A stretch of DNA of 64,000 bases from Serratia sarumanii (GTDB lineage: Bacteria; Pseudomonadota; Gammaproteobacteria; Enterobacterales; Enterobacteriaceae). Positions 7,776 through 15,547 of this stretch are shown here, piece after piece. Numbering within the stretch: position 1 is the first letter of the stretch; the number at the start of each line of letters is the position of its first letter. The stretch lies in NCBI RefSeq assembly GCF_029962605.1, contig NZ_CP124750.1, positions 930,001-994,000 on the forward strand. Direction: 5' to 3'. Position numbers and translations under genes: made by a program. The notes under the pieces are model-generated. The model did not search any database. It saw only the letters and a program-made list of their open reading frames with translations, and was not told where the DNA came from.

Positions 7776-9058
7776 TTCAGCTCCGTCACCTGATCCTGCC
7801 GCCATAGCCTGCGGCGCAGATTGCGCAGGTATTTAAACGTTTTAAACGTGCGGTGCTGGTCAAAAGAGTAAAGGCGGCAGATCTGGGCGAAGCCCTCGAT
7901 CAGCAGCGCCAGGCCGCTGATCATCAGCATCATCAGCAGCAGAATCGGCGGCAATTCGCTACCAAGGCGCTTCAGGGTCCAGGCATCCAGGTAAAAGCCC
8001 GCCGGGGTATCGGCGTTATCCGCCACCGCCAGGCCGAGCACAAAGCACGTCACGATCGCGCCGAGAATGAAGACAACGCGCGCGCACAGGTTAAGGCCGG
8101 ATTCGGTGAAGTAGCGGCGGCCGCCGATGAGGTAAGTCTGGCGATCGCGGTGGTTGATGATCCCACGCACCGTAGGCAACTCGGGGACGGTGTCGTTCTC
8201 GCAATACAGCACCTGCAGCGGATCGCCTTTGGCGATGAAAAGCGGATGTTGCCGACGAAATACCGGATGCAGTTTGGTATTGGGGACGTTGAGCGCGCGG
8301 GTCGTCAACGCGAAGTGCGTCTCCTTCTGGCGCCACGCATAGGTGTCCAAATACTGCACCTGGCGCGGGATCTCATAGTGGAGGAGTTCGTAGCTTAGGG
8401 CGTTGACCGTCTCGATGCCGGAGGCCTCGACGCCGTCGGGGAGGGGGACGTCGGTTTGCTGCGCTGCGGGCACTGACGCGGCGTCTGCACTGACGGCCCG
8501 GTATTTGATGCCGGGGATTTTCAGGCTGAGCGATCCGGGCGGCGTGACGTCTTGCCCCTGCAGCACGCGATCCAGCGCCTTGAGCAGGCGCCTGCGGCCG
8601 CGATGCCCGATCAGCAGCAGCTCCGAACCGACGAACAGCACCATGCCGATGCCGACAAGGCCGGCGATTACGGCGATAAAGAACAGAACGATGGTCAACC
8701 AGGAATCTTCCCCGTCCATGATGAAAAAGGCTGCCGGAAAACCGCCGGCCAGCGCCGCGCCCAGCACCAGCAGGGCGAAGTATTTCAGCTTGTATTTCAG
8801 CGTTCTGTCGGGCTCCAGCCGGCCTTTTGTCTCGTGCAGCAGCCAGTGCAGCCAGTAGCTGCCGTCCTGCAGGCGATGGGCGCCAATCTTCACCCGATCG
8901 CCGGCGGCGAGCGTGGCCAGCAGATTTTCGCTGTCGCTGAAGTCGTCACGGTAAAAAAAGAACGTTTGGCCGGCGGCGATGATCCTCACCAGGTTGTCGG
9001 GCGCCGTCTGTTGGCAGGCACATTGTTCGACGGTCACATTAAAAAATTGGGTTTGCAT
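7772..9058 (-). CDS. Multi-pass membrane protein of unknown function (first gene of envelope operon)
   Basis: 428 residues. Order: a soluble N-terminal region of about 90 residues; two adjacent helices (YFALLVLGAALAGGFPAAFFI and IVLFFIAVIAGLVGIGMVLFVG); a middle soluble region; then two more helices towards the C-terminus (VVFILGAIVTCFVLGLAVA and PPILLLMMLMISGLALLIEG) and a basic tail. AGGGA lies five bases upstream of the ATG. It is the first gene of a minus-strand operon coupled by an ATGA overlap to the next gene. Similar enterobacterial membrane proteins are sometimes annotated as putative type VI secretion effectors; I cannot confirm this, and no VgrG, PAAR or Hcp gene is nearby. Confidence 0.72.
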   Translation of the reverse strand: MQTQFFNVTVEQCACQQTAPDNLVRIIAAGQTFFFYRDDFSDSENLLATLAAGDRVKIGAHRLQDGSYWLHWLLHETKGRLEPDRTLKYKLKYFALLVLGAALAGGFPAAFFIMDGEDSWLTIVLFFIAVIAGLVGIGMVLFVGSELLLIGHRGRRRLLKALDRVLQGQDVTPPGSLSLKIPGIKYRAVSADAASVPAAQQTDVPLPDGVEASGIETVNALSYELLHYEIPRQVQYLDTYAWRQKETHFALTTRALNVPNTKLHPVFRRQHPLFIAKGDPLQVLYCENDTVPELPTVRGIINHRDRQTYLIGGRRYFTESGLNLCARVVFILGAIVTCFVLGLAVADNADTPAGFYLDAWTLKRLGSELPPILLLMMLMISGLALLIEGFAQICRLYSFDQHRTFKTFKYLRNLRRRLWRQDQVTELK

Positions 9059-9112
9059 GTCATTCCCTGTCAGCGGGCGTGGCCCGAAAATTCATCCCTG
9101 GCGCCAAATTAT

Positions 9113-9652
9113 TCAGCGCTTTTTCATCAACGGCAGCATGCGCACCAGCGCATTGTCCTTGACGATGTAGTGGTGAAACAGCGCGGCGGCGGCATGCAGG
9201 CCGATCAGCCAGTAGCCGAATGACGCCAGCGTTTTGTGCCAGCCGATAATCATCCGCGCCTGCGGCCGATCGGCCACGTCGGCGAACGGCATCGACAGGC
9301 CGAACAGATACCACTCCTTGCCGCCCAGATAGCGCGAATACACCCCCAGCACCGGCAGCGTCAACAGCAGCAGGTAAATCAGGGTGTGCGTCAGGTGCGC
9401 CAGGCCGGTTTGCCACTTAGGCGGTTTGGGCGCGATGGCGGGCGAAGGGTGGCGCCAGCGCAGGAACAGGCGGGCGATCATCAGCGCGAACACCGTTACG
9501 CCGCAGCTGAAGTGGGTGACAACCAGCACGTACCAGGGGGCGCTGCCCGGTTCGGCAAAGCCGCGCAGCTCGATGGTGACACAGGTGATGACCAGCAGGA
9601 TCGCCACCAGCCAGTGCAGGCGAATTTGCCACGGCATGTAGGTGTTCTGCAC
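9113..9652 (-). CDS. cybB: Cytochrome b561
   Basis: 179 residues, four transmembrane helices, very similar to E. coli CybB: the shared blocks HWLV, ELRGFAE, KPPKWQTG-AHLTH, LPVLGV and ALFHHY are all present. Candidate haem-ligand histidines are H13, H47, H139 and H153. The protein is a di-haem inner-membrane cytochrome that in E. coli oxidises ubiquinol and can pass electrons to superoxide. The start at 9652 gives the family length. It lies just upstream of the unknown envelope operon in the same direction, but 54 bases separate them and a functional link is not evident. Confidence 0.92.
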   Translation of the reverse strand: MQNTYMPWQIRLHWLVAILLVITCVTIELRGFAEPGSAPWYVLVVTHFSCGVTVFALMIARLFLRWRHPSPAIAPKPPKWQTGLAHLTHTLIYLLLLTLPVLGVYSRYLGGKEWYLFGLSMPFADVADRPQARMIIGWHKTLASFGYWLIGLHAAAALFHHYIVKDNALVRMLPLMKKR

Positions 9653-9915
9653 CGGGTTGCCTTTTGATGTTAAAGGGTCTGTGCGCCGATGGTAACGAAA
9701 TGTTACAGGTGAGGAAAGCGCCCGTGTGCAGTTTAAGCAAAATGCCAGGGGTTAAACCGCTTGTTAAGCTATGAATTTAGTGGGTTAAGTGCCTGGCGGC
9801 AGGAGAGGCAGTTAGCATCGTAAGTTGTGAAGCTAATGGACGATAGATTCAGAGGCTGGCAGCTTAATAAGTAGCGAAGCAAATAGCGCCGCAGCCCTCG
9901 CCGCGGCGCCCGGGA

Positions 9916-11517
9916 TCAGTTCAATTTGGCCTTGGCGAAGTCGCTGCCGTTCACGTCCACCACATAGCCGCTAAGGTTGCTGCGGGTGGCGTAGAACACT
10001 TTGCCGGTGGCCAGCGGCAGCCACGGCGCCTGTTTGGCGAAGATCACCTGTGCCTGTTGATACAGCTTGGCGCGAGCCTGTGGCTGGTTCTCCAGAATCG
10101 CCTGCTGGATCAGCCGGTCATAATCCTTATCGCACCAGCGCGCCACGTTGGCGCCGCTCTGCACCCCGGCGCAGCCGAGCAGGGTGGCGAAGTTGTCCGG
10201 ATCGCCGTTGTCCGACACCCAACCGTACAGCGCGCTCTGCTGTTCGCCTTTGCGCAGCCCTGCCAGATACTGGCCCCACTCCCAGGTGACGATCTTGGCC
10301 TTCACGCCCATCTTCGCCCAGTCGCTCTGGATCATCTCGGCGATGCGCTTCGAGTTCGGATTGTAGGGGCGCTGTACCGGCATCGACCAGATATCGGTCT
10401 CAAAGCCCTGCTCCAGCCCGGCCTGCTTCAGCAGCTCGCGCGCCTTCTGCGGATCGTAGGCGTATTCCGGCAGTTGATCGTTGTAGCCCAGCATGCCCGG
10501 CGGCAGCAGCGAGTTGGCCGGCGTGCCGCTGTCTTTGAACACCGCGGCGACGATCGCTTTCTTGTCCACCGCATAGCTCAGCGCCTGGCGCACCAGCAGG
10601 TTGTCGAACGGTTTTTTCTGGGTGTTGAACGCCAGATAGCCGACGTTCAGCCCGGTGATGTCGTGCAGCTGCAGGTTGCCGTCGGCCTTGATGGCGGCGA
10701 ACTGTTCCGGCAGCGGCGCGGGGATGATCTGGCATTCGTTGGTTTTCAGCTTGGCCAGCCGGGTTTGCGGATCCGGCGTGATGGAGAAGATCAGGTGCTT
10801 ACTGGCCACTTCGCCCTGCCAGTAGTGCGGGTTGGCGATGTAGCGGATCAGCGAATCCTGTTTGTACTGCTGCAGCGCGAACGGCCCGGTGCCGATCGGC
10901 CAGTTGTCGACGTATTCCGGCGTGCCCTTTTTCAGCATTGCGTCGGCGTATTCGGCGGACAGGATCGAGGCGAAATCCATCGCCCAGTCGGCGACGAAGG
11001 CGGCGTTGGGCTGGCTCAGCGTGAAGCGCACGTGATGCTCGTCCACCGCCTCCACCTTGGCGATCAGCTTGTCCAGGCCCATGTCGGTGAAGTATTCATA
11101 GTTGCCGCCGGAGACCTTGTGATACGGGTTAGCCGGATCCTTCTGCCTCATCACGGTGAACACCACGTCTTCGGCGTTGAAGTCGCGCGTTGGGGTGAAG
11201 TATTTGTTGCTGTTGAATTTCACGCCCTGGCGCAGGGTAAAGGTGTAGGTCTTGCCGTCCGGGCTGACGCTCCACTCGGTGGCCAGCGAAGGGGCGGGGG
11301 TTTTATCGCTTTCGCGCAGCGTCACCAAGCGGTTGTACAGCACCTGCGAGGTGGCGATAAAGGTCGGCCCGGAGCTGGAGAGCTGCGGGTTGAACGATTC
11401 CGGCGAGGCGACAGTGCAGTACACCAGCGCATCGGAAGCGGCCAGCGCGCCGCCCGCCGACAGCAGGCCGGCACTTGCCAGCGCCAGCGCGGCGATAGGG
11501 TGTTTTAAAAACGTCAA
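9916..11517 (-). CDS. Periplasmic peptide-binding protein of an ABC transporter (DppA/SapA-like)
   Basis: 533 residues with a signal peptide ending GGALA before ASDALVYC. It belongs to the SBP family 5 (PF00496). Visible family landmarks are SPESFNPQLSSSGPT near the N-terminus, LATEWSVSPDGKTYTFTLRQGVKF, and QALSYAVDKKAIV in the middle. It captures di- or oligopeptides, or haem-like ligands, in the periplasm for an inner-membrane permease. No permease or ATPase genes adjoin it, so it must use components encoded elsewhere (dpp in E. coli works this way for several binding proteins). The substrate is not predictable. Confidence 0.88.
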   Translation of the reverse strand: MTFLKHPIAALALASAGLLSAGGALAASDALVYCTVASPESFNPQLSSSGPTFIATSQVLYNRLVTLRESDKTPAPSLATEWSVSPDGKTYTFTLRQGVKFNSNKYFTPTRDFNAEDVVFTVMRQKDPANPYHKVSGGNYEYFTDMGLDKLIAKVEAVDEHHVRFTLSQPNAAFVADWAMDFASILSAEYADAMLKKGTPEYVDNWPIGTGPFALQQYKQDSLIRYIANPHYWQGEVASKHLIFSITPDPQTRLAKLKTNECQIIPAPLPEQFAAIKADGNLQLHDITGLNVGYLAFNTQKKPFDNLLVRQALSYAVDKKAIVAAVFKDSGTPANSLLPPGMLGYNDQLPEYAYDPQKARELLKQAGLEQGFETDIWSMPVQRPYNPNSKRIAEMIQSDWAKMGVKAKIVTWEWGQYLAGLRKGEQQSALYGWVSDNGDPDNFATLLGCAGVQSGANVARWCDKDYDRLIQQAILENQPQARAKLYQQAQVIFAKQAPWLPLATGKVFYATRSNLSGYVVDVNGSDFAKAKLN

Positions 11518-11645
11518 GGCAAGATCCTCAGGTGGAATGGGCCGTTACCGGCGAATTGATTTAACTATAGATAACGGATGGCGAGACGGGGAACAAGCGT
11601 CTCATCTGCGCATTCTGTGCGCCCCGCGTTGCCAGGCAAACCGCT

Positions 11646-12026
11646 TTAATCGGCCGCGCGCTTGCGGTCTGCATCATAGCGCTCGCGGGCGGCGTCCAGC
11701 TCGGGGAAATGGTATTCCGCCCATCGGTCGAGCGCCGTCAGCGTCTCGACCAGCGAGCAGGCGACGGCGCTGAGCCGGTATTCCACATGTGCCTGATTCT
11801 TTTCACTTAAATCCAGCCGTTCGAGCAGCCCGTTGCGTTCCAACTGGCGCAGCGTTTGCGTCAGCACCTTCTGCGAAATGCCGTCGATGCGGCGCAGCAG
11901 CTCGCCGTTGCGCATCGGCCGCTGTGCCAGCACGGGCAGGATCAGCATCACCCACTTGCCGGAAATCAGCGCCAGCGCATCGCGCGCGGAGCATTTACTC
12001 GAATAGACGTCGCCGGGATAGGCCAT
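11646..12026 (-). CDS. HxlR-family transcriptional regulator
   Basis: 126 residues, all HxlR-type winged helix (PF01638): Cys near the N-terminus (SSKCSARDALALISGKW), RNGELLRRIDGISQKVLTQTLRQLERNGLLER, then the wing with VEYRLSAVACSL. HxlR proteins often sense electrophiles or oxidants through the N-terminal Cys. Divergent from the quinone-reductase-like gene at 12111 with an 84-base gap, the usual arrangement of such a regulator and its target. The ribosome site (AAGG) is modest. Confidence 0.9.
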   Translation of the reverse strand: MAYPGDVYSSKCSARDALALISGKWVMLILPVLAQRPMRNGELLRRIDGISQKVLTQTLRQLERNGLLERLDLSEKNQAHVEYRLSAVACSLVETLTALDRWAEYHFPELDAARERYDADRKRAAD

Positions 12027-12110
12027 GGGGGGTTACCTTCAGGTGCGTAATTGCCAAGGGGGCGATAAAGCCACAGCATAGCAGCACCACCTTACAACGG
12101 GAGACACAGG

Positions 12111-12878
12111 ATGAACGTGCTGATTGTGCTGGCTCACCCCGAGCCGCATTCTTTCAATGCCCATTTGGCCGAACAGGCGCGGCAGGCTTATCTGGCGCAA
12201 GGGCATCAGGTGAAGACGGTCGATCTGTATCAGGAGGAGTTTGATCCGCGCGAGGGTGCCGGTCATTACCCCAGCAGAAAGCAGGCGGACAGGTTCGATG
12301 CGATGCAGGAGCAGCGCCATCACTGGACGACTCAGGCGCTGCCGGCGGAGATCCGGCGGCATATCGAGCTGCTGCGCTGGGCGGACACGCTGGTGCTGCA
12401 GTTCCCTTTCTGGTGGTTCGGCGCGCCGGCCATCCTCAAGGGCTGGATGGATCGGGTGTTCGTTTACGGCGGGATCTACGACAGTCGCCACCGCCATGAA
12501 AACGGCGTGATGCGCGGCAAACGGGCGCTGCTGACCGTCACCGCCGGCGCCTCTGCTCAGGCCTGCGCACCGAACGGGCGCGACGGCGATATGCGGCTGA
12601 TGCTGTGGCCGATCATGCATGCGCTGCACTATATCGGCTTTAGCGTGCTGGAGCCGTTCCTGGTTTATGGCGTGCGCGGCGGGTTGACGGGCGAGGCGCT
12701 GCAGGTGCAGAACGCCGCTTTGGCGCAGGTGACGCAGGCGTATCGGGCTGGCTTAGGCGATCTTGCCGCCTGGCCGGCGGTGTGGTTCAACCGCAATGAA
12801 GATTTTGACGCCGATCTGGCGCTGAAGCCCGGTGCGCCGGTCTATAGCCCGTTCGTGCGCCACCGCGATCCGGTTTAG
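12111..12878 (+). CDS. NAD(P)H:quinone oxidoreductase, flavodoxin-like
   Basis: 255 residues of the NQO1/MdaB/KefF flavodoxin-like family (PF02525). Landmarks are LAHPEPHSFNAHLA (phosphate-binding loop), LQFPFWWFGAPAILKGWMDRVF (flavin and dimer contact, typical of the family) and LLTVTAGAS. It would bind FAD or FMN and reduce quinones by two electrons in the cytoplasm, detoxifying electrophiles. The ribosome site is a weak GGGAGACACAGG. Divergent from the HxlR regulator, which probably controls it. Its stop codon overlaps the stop of the convergent small gene at 12875. Confidence 0.9.
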   Translation: MNVLIVLAHPEPHSFNAHLAEQARQAYLAQGHQVKTVDLYQEEFDPREGAGHYPSRKQADRFDAMQEQRHHWTTQALPAEIRRHIELLRWADTLVLQFPFWWFGAPAILKGWMDRVFVYGGIYDSRHRHENGVMRGKRALLTVTAGASAQACAPNGRDGDMRLMLWPIMHALHYIGFSVLEPFLVYGVRGGLTGEALQVQNAALAQVTQAYRAGLGDLAAWPAVWFNRNEDFDADLALKPGAPVYSPFVRHRDPV

Positions 12879-12885
12879 AAACCGG
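12870..12885. repeat. Palindrome holding two convergent stop codons
   Basis: CCGGTTTAGAAACCGG: 7-bp arms around two bases. The plus-strand TAG (12876-12878) and minus-strand TAA (12875-12877) both lie inside it. It could help terminate both transcripts, although the loop is too small for a normal hairpin. Confidence 0.4.
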
Positions 12886-13123
12886 CCTTCAGCAGTTCCT
12901 CGCGCAGGTCGTCGATAATCGCCGGTTCGATGTCGGGGAACTGCTGCTGAATATCGGCGATGGCTTCGGCCACGCTCGGGCCGGCAAAGGTGCCGGAGAA
13001 GGGCAGCAGCGGCAGATTGGCGTCGCTGTCCGGCAGCTCGCCGCGGATAGTGCCGGTGATCATGCCCGCTTTTTTTTCCGCCGTGAGGTCGTACTCCCCC
13101 ACGTTTTTGTCGATCGGTTTCAT
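12875..13123 (-). CDS. Small conserved-looking protein of unknown function
   Basis: 82 residues, acidic, no signal peptide or membrane segment. It begins MKPIDKNVGEYDLTAEKK and ends with DDLREELLKAGF. I choose the ATG at 13123 because GAGGCGG lies just before it and the longer frame (to 13408) is mostly basic, low-complexity sequence upstream of the likely promoter. No family recognised. Convergent with the quinone reductase. Probably a real gene given the clear ribosome site, but functionally blank. Confidence 0.6.
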   Translation of the reverse strand: MKPIDKNVGEYDLTAEKKAGMITGTIRGELPDSDANLPLLPFSGTFAGPSVAEAIADIQQQFPDIEPAIIDDLREELLKAGF

Positions 13124-13316
13124 TGGCCGCCTCGCTGTCGGTGAGTGTTTACCCTGTTCGGTTAAAGCATAGTGTTTCAGGCAATGAATACCAATCAATG
13201 TATATAATATTAATATAAAACAATGTGATGCGTATTTTGTTGTTTGACGTTTACCGGGGGCCGGCGCTATGCTCTTGGCGCTAAAGGAACCTTCCTCACT
13301 GACAGGGACAGACGAC

Positions 13317-13721
13317 ATGAAAAGACTGAAAAGCGCGGCGCTGTTGTTGCCGCTGTTGGCGCTCAGCGCCTGCACCCACCACCTCAGCAGCGCGGAGCGG
13401 CATGCCAAGCACTACGTTTATCAAACGCGCGACGACTTCGACCCGCAATTCCGCACCGATGTGAACGGCAGCATTAAAAACGCCGTGCCGATGTTCGAAC
13501 AGTTCTACCAGCAGGGGAAAAAGGATCGCGCGGCAGGCGTGGCGCGCAGCGAGGCGCAGCAAAAGGCCGATTATCTGGCCAGCCCGGAATTCCAGCAGAA
13601 CATGGAACACAAAACCATTTTCATCAATCGCGCCTACAGCGGCTCCGACAATCCTAAACGCCGTCAGGTGCTGTCGCAGGAAGCGGTGGGCGCCTACTGG
13701 GACGGTTACGAAGGCCGCTGA
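13317..13721 (+). CDS. Small lipoprotein, Exc2-like
   Basis: 134 residues with a lipobox: MKRLKSAALLLPLLALSAC, Cys at position 19. The mature part (ARHAKHYVYQTRDDFD-like start, FYQQGKKDRAAGV, and the ending WDGYEGR) resembles enterobacterial proteins annotated as Exc2-family lipoproteins, named after the ColE1-type plasmid exclusion protein; I am only moderately sure of that family. The start at 13317 follows AGGGA. Chromosomal copies have no known role. It lies about 100 bases upstream of the DsbA-like gene in the same direction and may be cotranscribed with it. Confidence 0.7.
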   Translation: MKRLKSAALLLPLLALSACTHHLSSAERHAKHYVYQTRDDFDPQFRTDVNGSIKNAVPMFEQFYQQGKKDRAAGVARSEAQQKADYLASPEFQQNMEHKTIFINRAYSGSDNPKRRQVLSQEAVGAYWDGYEGR

Positions 13722-13828
13722 CTGAATCCCACATAAACAGAAGGTAATAAAAACTGGCCTTCTGCCGGTTATTTGATTATAAAAACCGCCGCTAAGGACG
13801 ATGTTCATAATCGAAACCAGGAGTGTTT

Positions 13829-14470
13829 ATGTTGGCAAACGTTAAGCGTTCGTTCGCTGCCGCCGTCGTATTGATGTTGGCGCTGCCCGCGGTTCAGGCC
13901 GCGGATTACCGTGCGGGCGAGCAATACACCCGGCTGGATAAGCCGGTAGCCGCCGCGCCTGCGGTGGTGGAGTTCTTCTCCTTCTACTGCGGCCCTTGCT
14001 ATCAGTTCGCCGAGACCTACCGGGTAGGCAGCACCGTGGCGCAGGCGCTGCCCGCCGGTGAGAAAGTCACCAAGTATCACGTCAGCCTGATGGGCAAACT
14101 GGGCAATGAGCTGACCGAAGCCTGGGCGGTGGCGACGGTACTGGGCGTAGAAGACAAGATTGAAGGGGCGATGTTCGACGCGGTGCAGAAACAGCGCGCC
14201 GTCAATAGCGCCGAAGATATTAAGCGGGTGTTCACGGCGGCCGGCATCGATGCCGCAACCTATGAAAACGCGCGCCACAGCCTGCTGGTCAAAGGGTTGA
14301 TCGCCAAGCAGAACGAAGCGGTAAAGGCGTTCGAGGTGCGCGGCACCCCGTCGTTCTACGTAGCCGGCAAATACAAGATAGACAATGCCGGCATGGCCAG
14401 CACCAGCGTTGAAGGCTACGCCAAAGAGTACGCGGCGGTGGTGCGGCATCTGTTGGATACGCAGCCTTAA
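13829..14470 (+). CDS. Periplasmic DsbA-like thiol:disulphide oxidoreductase (CGPC active site)
   Basis: 213 residues: signal peptide to AVQA, then a DsbA-type thioredoxin fold with inserted helical domain. The redox motif is C54-G-P-C57 instead of the CPHC of canonical DsbA. The cis-proline loop is RGTPSFYV. It would oxidise, or possibly isomerise or reduce, cysteines in exported proteins. Canonical dsbA normally sits next to yihE/srkA, which is absent here, so this is a paralogue. No DsbB/DsbI partner gene adjoins. The start at 13829 has AGGAG six bases upstream. Confidence 0.87.
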   Translation: MLANVKRSFAAAVVLMLALPAVQAADYRAGEQYTRLDKPVAAAPAVVEFFSFYCGPCYQFAETYRVGSTVAQALPAGEKVTKYHVSLMGKLGNELTEAWAVATVLGVEDKIEGAMFDAVQKQRAVNSAEDIKRVFTAAGIDAATYENARHSLLVKGLIAKQNEAVKAFEVRGTPSFYVAGKYKIDNAGMASTSVEGYAKEYAAVVRHLLDTQP

Positions 14471-14614
14471 GGCGATTCCTCCTCCGGCGCCCGATGAGAT
14501 GATCTGTGATCGCGGCGCCAAATCCCCGGCTCGCCATTGATTGTGTGTTAACGGATTGTTATGGTGGTTTTCTGTTCAACGGCGCAGCACCGCTGCTGTT
14601 TGAAGGGAGAGATC

Positions 14615-15514
14615 ATGACGGCATTGGCAACGCTCCGGGACGTCGGCTTCGAAGAGTGGCTGGGGAAAATCAACACCGCCTGCGGCAGATTCTGCGCAAA
14701 AACGCTGGGGCCGGGCTTCAGCGGGGCGATGCAGGAATTCCGCGCCCATGCGCTGCGCCTGAGCGTGGTCGACGTGTCTCAGGCCCGGCTGTACCGCACG
14801 CCGCGCGAGATCGCCCGCAGCGACGGCGCGCACTTTTTTACCGTCTTCCAGCTGCGCGGCAGCGCGTTGATGGAGCAGGGCGAGAGCCAGACGGTGCTCT
14901 CTCCCGGCGACATCACGCTGATCGACGCCTCACGGCCCAGCAGCTTCACCTTCCAGCGCGATTCACGCCAAATCTCCCTGTTGTTGCCGCGCGGCTGCCT
15001 GCCGCTGCCGCCGCCTTGCGCCCAGCGTCTCGGAGCAGAGCTCAGCGCGGTGCGCCTCAGCCGCCAACTGGTGCTGAGCAGCATGCAGGATCTTCAACTC
15101 GCCGCGGCGGAAAGCAAGGCGGTGCTGAATGCGCTGGCGGCGCTGCTGCGCCCGGCGCTGGCGCTCGAACAGGCGCGCCCGGAGGGGCAACAGCCGGTTT
15201 TCGACAAGGCGCTGGCGTTGATCGACAGGCATATTCAGTCGCCGCAGCTGCGCCCGGAATGGGTGGCGGCCGAGTTGGGGGTGTCACTGCGCAGCCTGTA
15301 TCGGCTGTTCGCCCGTCAGGGGCTGGTGGTGGCGCAGTACATCAGGAACCGCCGGCTGGATCTGTGCGCGCAGGCGCTGCGCAGCGCCGCCGGGCAGGAG
15401 AAGCTGGCCGGAGTCGGCCTCGACTGGGGTTTTGCCGATCACAGCCATTTCTCGACCGCTTTCAAGCAGCGTTTCGGCATGTCGCCGAGCGAGTACCGTC
15501 GGCAGTATCAGTAA
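14615..15514 (+). CDS. feaR: FeaR, AraC-type activator of aromatic amine catabolism
   Basis: 299 residues, closely resembling E. coli FeaR over its length: the effector domain has HFFTVFQLRGSALMEQ and GDITLIDASRPSSF. The C-terminal AraC DNA-binding domain has SLRSLYRLFARQGLVVAQYI and FADHSHFSTAFKQRFGMSP. In E. coli FeaR activates feaB and tynA for growth on phenylethylamine, tyramine and dopamine. The start at 14615 follows GGGAGAGATC. Here it is tail-to-tail with feaB; no tynA amine oxidase gene is in the window. Confidence 0.93.
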   Translation: MTALATLRDVGFEEWLGKINTACGRFCAKTLGPGFSGAMQEFRAHALRLSVVDVSQARLYRTPREIARSDGAHFFTVFQLRGSALMEQGESQTVLSPGDITLIDASRPSSFTFQRDSRQISLLLPRGCLPLPPPCAQRLGAELSAVRLSRQLVLSSMQDLQLAAAESKAVLNALAALLRPALALEQARPEGQQPVFDKALALIDRHIQSPQLRPEWVAAELGVSLRSLYRLFARQGLVVAQYIRNRRLDLCAQALRSAAGQEKLAGVGLDWGFADHSHFSTAFKQRFGMSPSEYRRQYQ

Positions 15515-15519
15515 GTCAG

Positions 15520-15540
15520 GGCGCGGGCCAGGCCCGCGCC
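15520..15540. terminator. GC-rich hairpin between feaR and feaB
   Basis: Arms GGCGCGGGCC (15520-15529) and GGCCCGCGCC (15531-15540) around one base. It sits in the 33-bp gap between convergent genes and probably ends both transcripts, though there is no T-run on either side. Confidence 0.5.
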
Positions 15541-15547
15541 GCTTCAC

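Noticed and set aside
10057..11508. 483-codon open frame opposite the peptide-binding protein gene
   Set aside because: It is a shadow of the real minus-strand gene: rich in His, Arg, Gln and Gly, no recognisable fold, no ribosome site. High GC content makes such frames common here.
12870..12885. Palindrome as a transposon or integration scar
   Set aside because: It coincides with convergent stop codons, has no flanking target duplication and no mobile gene nearby.
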